From: Endomychus coccineus
Taxonomy: Eukaryota; Arthropoda; Insecta; Coleoptera; Endomychidae
DNA length: 64,000 bases
NCBI GenBank assembly: GCA_958510875.1
Contig: OY294068.1
Location: 191,356,315 to 191,420,314 of the forward strand
Reading direction: 5' to 3'
Position numbers and translations under genes: made by a program. Under the pieces are notes generated by a model, which saw only the letters and a program-made list of their open reading frames with translations, was not told the origin of the DNA and ran no database searches. Shown here in pieces: positions 55,853 through 64,000 of the stretch (the stretch's first letter is position 1; every line of letters starts with the position of its first letter).

Positions 55853-57600
55853 TCAAGTCGTGCTATTGCATATATCGCGGAATCGATTCGGAAGCCAAGA
55901 ATTCTCATCTTAGTAACATTGTCTTTATAGGTGATTCATTGATATGCTTTGGATTACTTTGCATTCGTCTTGAGGGTGAAAAATGATTTTGTATTGTAGT
56001 AACTAATCATGGGGACATCGAACATGAATGTGTTGAGATAGTTCATAGTACCATCGTGATATTTAGGCTGTTTCATCAATCGTTAACTCCATTTACAGGA
56101 TTTCAATAATTTACTTATGCTCCTATAATACCATATTCGGATTATAACATTGCACCTAAGATTCGGGGGCCTTGGAGATGTCTAGCTATCATCATCAATC
56201 GCATTATTTGTACCGTTAGAATTTTCCAAGAAAATAACTGATTCCTTTGAAATTTGCAGATTGCCTTTGGACGATACTGAGGGACACCATGCTTAATATT
56301 CTCGTAAGCTACAAGCTGATCCAGAAAGGTATGTAATTTATTAATCAGTAGCTTATCCTTCTATCGTTCAATAATAATTACTAATTCCACATGTGCGAGG
56401 TATTGAGAAGTACGATATATGCCGAAAATGCTACGTATACTGAATATCCGAATTGCTCAACGACCCCAAACGTAGGCCACGTTTCGTACGCATTTGTTGT
56501 TCTCGCCAAAAGGGAGGGTTCGGCCCCTACATTTGAATAGTTATATCAATTTTACTGATATAAGTGTCCACAGAACTAGTATTGTATTAAAAATAGACAG
56601 TATAATCCTCCACGATGCAATAGATAAACCAAATGTAATGTTGTAGCCGTTTGCCGAATATATTATTTATTTTTAGTCTTATAGCTTAATCCCAATTCTT
56701 CATTATCATTGAAACTTCGCAGGTTTTCTATCGAATGGCGAAGTTGTGGAACTATGTGCATAGTGAAGTCTTTCCCTATGCATTCTAGTAGTTCTAGTAG
56801 GTGTTATAACAATGTTACCCTAAGTTTTCCTCCCGTGTAGCCAAAATATAGAAAGAAGCTTGGTTTGTGATGCAAACAATCTTATGGAAAATGAAAACGA
56901 GCAATCATGAGGATATCAATTTTTTCTTAATATTATCACATTTGAACGGAACGTAAAAAAATATCCAACAGCTATTGCACACATCTATCATATGTCATCA
57001 TTGTACACTGCTTCACAGCTTGTTTGAGCCAAATAACATCATAAACAGTGTAGATATTTAAAAGAACAAACGGGATGAATGAAAATGGATTTTTTAAGAG
57101 AGTGTGAACGCTGTAATTTATGGGAGCACTTTGAAACCAAGACGAACCGAACACTTGTCGAGTAGAGGCGGTCGGCTTTGATGCGACCGCCATCTGAATT
57201 TTCTCTTAATGAATTATTCTAATATTAGATTAAAACTGGCTTCATTAAAGCCGCAAGTGAGAATTTAATTAACCACTTAAAACATACTCATTCAGTGTAT
57301 ATTTATGTGTGTGTGTGTATTTTTTCGCATATAATAGCCAATGAAGTCAATCACCTTTCTTTCTGATCAAATTGGCCAATGAAAGAACAATAGGGAGATG
57401 CCATTAGATAGCAATGAACATTGTCTTTCAATTGGTGCGTTCCTAACACTTGATGGAAACAAAAGAGGGAACAAAATTAAAATTATGGTGTTAGTTTATT
57501 CCATTTATCAAGAACGTAATGTATCAGCCTTTTAAGGTTATAGATATGGAGTCTGGTGAATACTGGGTATACATATGAGTTCACGTGATCTTTATACAGG
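55853..57600. other. Stretch without recognised features
   Basis: A short TG run near 57307. No genes or domains recognised. Confidence 0.5.
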
Positions 57601-57601
57601 C

Positions 57602-58267
57602 TGTCCCAGGTTTTAGTAGCAGAACTTCAACAGTAGATAGAAAATTTGATTTCGAGAAAAAAAGTTCCTATTAACATATAGGCACAGACGCTTTGTTTTT
57701 GAGATACATGGTGTTGAAATTGAAAAAAACATTTCGTTTTTTGTGAATATCTTCGGAACCGTATATCGTACAGAAAACAGCTTCTGCAAGCATTTTCTAC
57801 TCATAGTAAGCTATGTTCTGTAAGATAAAAATTTTTTTTTAGTCGTAATTGGAGAAGATTTTGAAGGGGTAGTGGGTGTTTTTTTCCCCAACTCCCACGT
57901 CACTGGAAAAAGTAGGGTTTTGAGATAACCATTTGAACCGCCAATGTTTTCTACACAAAAAAGATACTTGGTCATAAGCTCTAAAGTTGACCGTTTTCGA
58001 GAAAAATCAACTTTTATGTTGAAAAACATGGTTAATTCTTACTAATTATACAAAATTTATTCAAACGTTAGAAAAAGTAACAAAACCAAAAAATTGTACG
58101 ATAAACGGTTCCGGAGATATTCGCAAAAACCGAAATTTTTTTTTTTCAGTTTCAACATCCTGTATCTCAAAAACTAAGCGTCTGTGCATATATGTTAATA
58201 GGAACTTTTTTTCTCAAAATCAAATTTTCTATCGACTGTTGAACTTCTGCTACTAAAACCTGGGACA
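57602..58267. mobile_element. Foldback/MITE element F (0.67 kb)
   Basis: TGTCCCAGGTTTTAGTAGCA at the left faces its inverse at the right. Matching continues through GAACTTCAACAGTAGATAGA-like, AAAGTTCCTATTAACATAT and GAATATCTTCGGAACCGTAT with their inverses. The arms are about 220 bp and the middle is single-copy. Preceded by ACAGGC. Non-coding. Confidence 0.88.
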
Positions 58268-58503
58268 TATATCGAGGACTAAAATTGTGAATAGACGGTG
58301 AAGATTCAGAATGCAACCAACATATTTTCGTAATTGACGTAATTTTTTTAATGGGACGTCCTGTCTCGTTAAATTTACCGATTTCTCTCATGATTCTGAT
58401 TCAAATCTATGTATCATATCCAACATGAACCGTTTTCTTCTAGACGAAGTGACAAATGCAACCTTTCATTTTTAGTGATATGCAGTAACTGGAACTTGAC
58501 TAT

Positions 58504-58914
58504 TAGTCCAATCTGTGAACCGGGATTTTAGCTATAATAAAAAAAAAATTTAAGTTCGAATCAAAATTTTTTTTTTGCATTAGCTTTAGGAGGTTCTCAG
58601 GATCATTCATACACCTTAAAACCTTAAATAACGTATTAGGGGTGCAAAATTGGCCAATTTTTTTGATTTTACCACCCCTACGATGGATTCCAAGTAAATA
58701 GGTACCTTTTTTTGTAGAAAATATAATTCAAGACTTGGCATGTTGCAAATTTGGGGGAGATTTCGGGCCATTTTCGCCCCCAATGGGTGGGGTTGGGGTT
58801 CCCAAGAGGTTTTAAGATGTATGAATGATCCTGAGAACCTGCCGAAACTAATGCAAAAAAAAATTTTTGATTCGAACTTAAATGTTTTTTTTTTCCAGTT
58901 CATAGCCTGGACTA
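58504..58914. mobile_element. Foldback element E' (0.41 kb)
   Basis: Ends TAGTCCAATCTGTGAACCGG and, inverted, TAGTCCAGGCTATGAACTGG. Arms continue with AGTTCGAATCAAAATTTTT, GCATTAG, TTCTCAGGATCATTCATACA and their inverses. A shortened sibling of element E at 59293. Confidence 0.85.
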
Positions 58915-59292
58915 TATTGAACGTTGTTTGAATCAATCACCAGTATCACATCCACTGAATAACTTACAGGGTGCTTAAAAAAATGTGGATCCAGAAAGAG
59001 AATGAGAAACATTGAAAATCCCAATTTTTTCTAAAGGAAAAAGTTCAAATTTCTCAGACCTCCACCCGAAATTTTGTAAGAATGTTGAAAAAATGTCCCT
59101 TGAATTTTTTTCAGATTTTTTTGATCATATTAACTAGATTGTCGACATCAAATTTGAATTCAGCGACCCCATCAAAACCGAAGGATACGAAATTTCAGAA
59201 CAATCCATTCGAAGTATCCAAAGTTACGCTCTAATGTTTCTCGAATCGCAAAATCCCCATTTAAACCAATGTTAAACTTTTAACACCTTTTA
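58915..59292. repeat. Inverted-repeat flank outside element E
   Basis: 59035-59130 (TTTCTCAGACCTCCACCCGA, then TCAGATTTTTTTGATCATAT) matches the inverse of 60225-60322, so element E sits inside a second inverted repeat. Confidence 0.7.
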
Positions 59293-60209
59293 TAGTCCAG
59301 GCTATGAACCGGAAAAAAAAACATGTAAGTTCGAATCGAAATTTTTTTTTTGCATTAACTTCAGGAGGTTCTCAGGATCATTCATACACCTTGAAACCTT
59401 TTGGAAACCCCAACCCCACCCATTGGGAGCGAGAATGGCCCGAAATATCCAAGACTTGAATTGTATTTTCTACAAATAAAGGTATTTTGGCATTTCGAGT
59501 GCACCTAGGAGGTTTTTTGGGTCGCTGAACACGAATCCGTAGCCAGATTTACTTGCAATCCATCGTGGGGTAGTAAAATCGACGAAATTGGCCAATTTTG
59601 CACCCCTATATGTTATTTTGCAATTTACGTGTTTTAGACATTTTGAATGCACCAAGGAGGTTTTTTGGGTCGTTGAATACGATTCCGAAGCCAGATTTAC
59701 TCGAATATCATCGTAGGGGTGAGAAATTTACAAAAATGGCTAAATTTTTATTATTTTTGCATTTAAAAATTACTTCGGAGTAAATCTGGCTTCGGAATCG
59801 TATTCAGCGACCCAAAAAACCCCTCGGTGCATACGAAATGCCAAAAACACGTAAATTGCAAAATAACATATAGGGGTGCGAAATTGGCCAATTTTGTCGA
59901 TTTGATCACCCCCTACGATGGATTGCAAGTAAAACTGGCTACGGATTCGTATTCAGCGACCCAAAAAACCTCCTAGGTGCACTCGAAATGCCAAAATACC
60001 TTTTTTTGTAGGAAATACAATTCAAGACTTGGAGATTTCGGGCCATTTTCGCCCCCAATAAGTGGAGTTGGGGTTCCCAAGAGGTTTTAAGGTGTATTAT
60101 GAATGATCCTGGGAACCTCCTGAAACTAATGCTAAAAATTTTTTTTGATTCGAGCCTACATGTTTTTTTTTTAAATTATAGCTAATATCCCGGTTCACAG
60201 CCTGGACTA
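59293..60209. mobile_element. Foldback element E (0.92 kb)
   Basis: Ends TAGTCCAGGCTATGAACCGG and its inverse (…CCTGGACTA) with TA flanks; centre near 59740. Each arm has two modules of about 150 bp built on GGTTTTTTGGGTCGCTGAAC and ACGAATCCGTAGCCAGATTT, with spacers AAATTGGCCAATTTTGCACC and AATTTACGTGTTTT. Module cores: plus near 59508 and 59659; minus near 59777 and 59940. Non-coding. Confidence 0.9.
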
Positions 60210-60322
60210 TAACAGGCACGGGTTGATATGATCAAAAAATCTGAAACAATTCAGGGGTCATTTTTTCAACATTCTAAACAAAATTTCGGGTGGAGGTCTG
60301 AGAAATTTAAGCGTTTTCGAAA

Positions 60323-62104
60323 TAAGGGCCACCCTAATACTCATTTATAATAGATCGTCACGTATACTGCAACTAATACGGCTGGAGCGATATTACAAAC
60401 ATGACGCGGATAAACCAATTAGGAGTGCGAATAACATTCAATCAAGCGATAACTTATGTTCGACTTATGTTGACCTTTGGTGCCAGTTGGATTTGAATAC
60501 ACTTTAGATGACATTTCATAGCTAACTGTAGTTTATACTGACAGCAGTAATTAAATTAGGACTTTTCTATACTTTGTTTTTATTTAGAAAACCGATTCAA
60601 TTTGTACCAACCTCTATAATATAGAAATTAAGACAGGAATCACGATCTAATTATCCGATGCTACATGGAATCTTACTCAATACGTTTTGTTCACTTGAGT
60701 ACGTATGTGCCGGTTTAGTTTGCCCTTTTGCTGCACAATGACGTGATGAAGACGTTTCAAGTCGGATAATCCTACTGTCAATAACCCTCTGCATAGATAT
60801 ATATGACAAAGCGCTCTCCGGCGTCTCATCTGTCGGTAATGGAAACTACTATCGCCAGCCTCTCTCTCCGTTGTGTGTCGGCTGTTTGAAACTGAACGCT
60901 TTGTTTCCTTTTCAAATTTAGAAAATGTTCAGTGTCTTTTGTTCCATTGTTTGGGATATTTAGCAAGACATGATGCTCTTTTTTTGTTGTTATTGTATAC
61001 ATTTGTGTCTCTGCACTTCACGTTGCGTAAAATTGTACCTATATATAGAGCTTATGCAATAGTTTAAGATGCATCTTTTCAACAAATTTTTACTTTGGTA
61101 AAGTATCTCTCATCTCTTAGATCCTCGAATTTCAAATGAAACACCATTTTATATTGTGATGATATGCAAATTATTTCAATTAATTTAACAAATAAAACAG
61201 ATAGATAGATTTCTATATGCAAATATTTAATGAAACATGTGTTTCTTAAATAATTTTTCTAAATAGGCAGTCTTTTTGTTCAAATAATTTCATAAGGATT
61301 TGGTTCATGTAGTAAAAAAATCTATTATACTATAATTTTCTATATAATCATAAATATTTGTTTTTCCGATATCCAGTTGCGAGAGAATTTTGCTACTGAC
61401 CAAGAAATTTCAGCGCTGTATAATTAAAATTATTATTCATCATTTCATGAGGATTTAGAGGTAGGACCTACCTGCTTCCGGGGATACTCTTATGATTCGG
61501 ATTTTTAAAAAAATTTGAAAATTTGCCTCTGTAGTCCCGACAATAGTATTATAACAAGAATTTTTCTGTCTAAGCTAGGCCTTTGCTCGAAAGTTTAGCA
61601 GGACTTAATGGCGGCTCCAAAAAAACATAAATGTAAAACCATCAAGGCTCAAAACACCTTGCGAAGTTATTGACTCAACCTGATGCTTGGTGCCCTTTTC
61701 AGCTAACACTTTACGTGTTTTTGAGTTGTAGTTACTCATATTTCGTCAATGTTGTATATGTTTCGTGATGGTTGAAATTTTCATCGATCTATAATAACTC
61801 AGCCAAATTACGATAAAATTTTTCAACATTTGGCCTCAGTACCTATTGAAATTCATTGCACGGGATAAACTCGTTGCTTGTCGCCTCCTATAACTGATAA
61901 TTCTCTTTGCATAAAAGCCTTATACCAATCAATATGCTAGTCTTTTTTGATTCTTTCACGTTTGTTTCTCAAAATGGAGTAAACGTTAACTGTCAAAATA
62001 CGACCGCACCAATATGACTGGCAATTCTGTCGGTAAAACCGTATTACACTAGGCTTCGACTGCTGTTAATTAATAAACTATAAAAGAGTTCACATCACTG
62101 GATA
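60323..62104. other. Stretch without recognised features
   Basis: AT-rich; no repeats, domains or exons recognised. Confidence 0.5.
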
Positions 62105-62106
62105 TA

Positions 62107-62918
62107 CCGGGATATCAAAATTAGCTTGGTCAAGGGTGGTTGTGCGATCTAAAACGTGTGTCTTACTTTACGTTATCAAAACTTGTGTCAAATTAATTAA
62201 TTTGAAGTTTCCAAGTGAGAAATTTCGCAATTTTATACGAATGTTATAACACTCAGAAGTCTCTAGCGCTTTACACTCCGGGATTTTCACGTGGCCTATT
62301 GAAATTAGAAGGTTCGAATTGTATAAAAACACAATTGCATGAAAGTCAGACGTCCTATGTAATTAGCTATGAAATTCCCTTGGGTACGTCGCACGTTAGA
62401 CGCGCGTAGCTGAGACCTGAGAGTACTTGTTTCTATTTTAATTAAATTTTCCTATTTAATCGACATTTTGGAGCCCGAGACTGTGCTATTTAGTTGGCCC
62501 CGTTCATAAACAAACGACATGGAGCGAAAACCGCATGCGAAAAGTCCTCGTAAAGACGTTCTATGTTCCGAAGATTTGCACTTTTCTAACTCGCAAGCTA
62601 CGCGCTCCTCGCGTGAACGTCATTCTATTTATCGAAAATTAACCAATTTAAAACAGTTTTCGGCCCAGTTTGTGGCTATTGCGACCTTGTAAAAGGTTCA
62701 AAGTTAACGTTTCGTTTTAAATTCCACAATCACCCTTGACCAAGATAATTTTTAATTTGTATTTCATTATTGTTTTGCAACTGAAATAAATAGGTATGAA
62801 ATTTGTAGGTTATTGATGATGTCAGTGTGACAGTGACATAATTATTTCAAACGTAAAGTAAGCCACACGTTTTAGATTCCACAACCACCATTGACCAAGA
62901 TAATTTTTGATATCCCGG
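62107..62918. mobile_element. Second non-autonomous copy of the CCGGGATATC family
   Basis: CCGGGATATCAAAATTAGCT at left and the inverse of CCGGGATATCAAAAATTATC at right, with TA on both sides. The interior matches 3109-4069 in reverse orientation (for example TTGCACTTTTCTAACTCGC, and the end with ACAACTGAAATAAATAGGTA). About 150 bp shorter than that copy. Confidence 0.9.
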
Positions 62919-62979
62919 TATTATTACGCTATTGATGAGAAATAATACCACTAAAAATGCCATCGAAGTAATGAAAACC

Positions 62980-63006
62980 TTTCGGATACCAAGTATCCAT
63001 CATCAG
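62980..63006 (-). ncRNA. Hammerhead-like core
   Basis: On minus: CTGATGA, U, GGATAC / TTG / GTATCC, GAAA. Core and stem II are perfect, but no stem I partner or clear UH cleavage site was found, so activity is doubtful. A mutated relative lies at 38355-38395; both follow GTTTACTC. Confidence 0.4.
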
Positions 63007-63762
63007 AGTAAACTAAATTATACATGAAAATGTGCCTGTTTGAATACTATTTGGGGATCATAATGTAAACAATGAGTTACCCTCAGCTGAAGATAAATCG
63101 GAATTTAATAAATTGTTTTTTTGTTTATACATTTCCATCCCTTCTAAATTGCCTAGATATATTTGTCTGTAGGTACCTACTGTGTTTTAAAAGTGATGAA
63201 CTTTTTCACCATTATTTTTCTTTATATGGGCAAAATGTTCCTTCTAGTTTGACCCACATAGTATTATGAACAGGACTCACAATTGATTTTGTAAATCACG
63301 AATTTGTCGAAATCGGAAACTTTATCAAAGGTATTGCCTAAACGTGGATAAGAGTGATTATTTCTTATCAATAGTGCTGTATAATTTTATAAACTGCAAA
63401 TTACAGATGGCCCTTTTTTGACATTGTACCAATTGCCTCCCCGTAACTATTGACACACTCCTCCCCTATTCATGTTTTTAATGAAATTTATTGTGACGGC
63501 GCCAAAACATACCGGTACAAAAATAAACTAATGTAAAATTTTTTTGTAGGACTATGCCTCTATAGTATGGCATGTAAAGCATTGATGAATTAAAATAAAA
63601 TTAACGATATTCAACTCGAATTCCGGAATTTACCCTAATTGGATATTTCGAATCTTTTTACTACATAAATATGCAAAATTCTAATATAGCCATTACAAAA
63701 ATAGAAAAGTAATCCCTTGTGTTTATCATTTTAAACCTGACAGATAGGCGGTCTCTGTCGAA
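63007..63762. other. Stretch without recognised features
   Basis: A segment near 63343 (GTGATTATTTCTTATCAATA) also occurs near 1603, a small dispersed repeat. Nothing else. Confidence 0.45.
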
Positions 63763-64000
63763 ATGAAGGCGTGCACCGGATCAATACAATCCTCGAGAGT
63801 CCCTCGGTACGAAGCAATTATTCATTTGATCCTGCGGCGGTTTCGAGTGGGGGAACTACGCTCCGCCTCCGCCATGCCCGATCCTCCCTCCATCTTTTAC
63901 CTGCTGGAAACAGTGCTCGGCCGACGGCAAGCAGGGAACATCACTATGCTAGTGCCGCCTGATATGCTAGCAGCTCAGTCTAAAATGTTATATCAAATCA
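63763..64000 (+). CDS. Unrecognised open frame running off the right edge
   Basis: From the ATG at 63763 the frame stays open for 79 codons to the window end. It begins MKACTGSIQSSRVPRYEA and later reads PPSIFYLLETVLGRRQAG and NITMLVPPDMLA. The base composition is clearly richer in G and C than the surroundings. No family was recognised and no splice site or promoter was identified. It could be an exon of a neighbouring gene, part of another mobile element, or chance; a second in-frame ATG at 63871 is an alternative start. Confidence 0.35.
   Translation, partial: MKACTGSIQSSRVPRYEAIIHLILRRFRVGELRSASAMPDPPSIFYLLETVLGRRQAGNITMLVPPDMLAAQSKMLYQI

Noticed and set aside
63800..64000. Minus-strand exon with acceptor ATTTTAG and donor CAG|GTAAAA
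   Set aside because: All three minus frames between these sites contain stop codons.

Overview
The window is AT-rich animal DNA, almost certainly from an insect. It holds one conserved host gene, on the minus strand: the 3' half of the BEACH/WD40 gene rugose (neurobeachin/LRBA orthologue). Ten exons between 1740 and 22158 join with matching intron phases at every junction. They encode the end of the PH-like domain, the BEACH domain and most of the C-terminal WD40 repeats, about 722 codons in all. The last donor at 1739 is intact, so the terminal exon lies beyond position 1. The exons upstream of 22158 were not found and probably lie beyond position 64000, which would make 22159-64000 mostly one very long intron. 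The insect order cannot be decided from this sequence.

Nearly everything else is mobile DNA in the introns or upstream of the exons. 1-1130: a long palindrome. 1225-1456 and 12010-12225: transposase scraps. 3109-4069: a non-autonomous DD41D element. 5981-10393: a complete non-LTR retrotransposon with two intact ORFs overlapping by 8 nt, between rugose exons. 12950-13380 and 15063-16338: modular foldback elements. 19974-20281: two hammerhead ribozymes facing opposite ways.

22.8-24.5 kb: long-TIR DD41D transposon. 25.9-27.0 kb: LINE endonuclease relic. 27.2-28.7 kb: hAT with TIRs and 8-bp target duplication. 29.4 kb: mariner scrap. 31.9 kb: PIF1/Helitron-type helicase scrap. 32.7-33.3 kb: fragment resembling glycine N-methyltransferase. 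35.8-37.1 kb: DD41D transposon. 37.2-37.7 kb: Ty3/gypsy integrase relic. 38.9-40.4 kb: foldback element, sister to the one at 15 kb. 41.3-42.7 kb: DD41D transposon that is the parent family of the MITEs at 3.1 and 62.1 kb. 44.1-45.1 kb: foldback. 46.5-48.4 kb: TIR-bounded block with a (TA)n run and a palindrome carrying a ribozyme in each arm. 48.7-49.6 kb: mariner DD34D relic. 51.0-52.2 kb: Penelope-like element with RT remnants and three intact hammerheads. 53.2-55.5 kb: one DD41D element nested in another. 55.8 kb: hammerhead. 57.6-60.3 kb: three foldback elements. 62.1-62.9 kb: MITE. 63763 to the edge: an unrecognised open frame on the plus strand.

Two patterns stand out. First, hammerhead ribozymes of the minimal type-I form with a very short stem III occur in at least four sequence families. 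Second, a set of otherwise different palindromic elements share a core close to TTTTGGGTCGCTGATCACGA, repeated in modules of about 120-150 bp and mirrored around a centre. The elements whose ends can be defined start with (TA)GTC(G/C)AGG.
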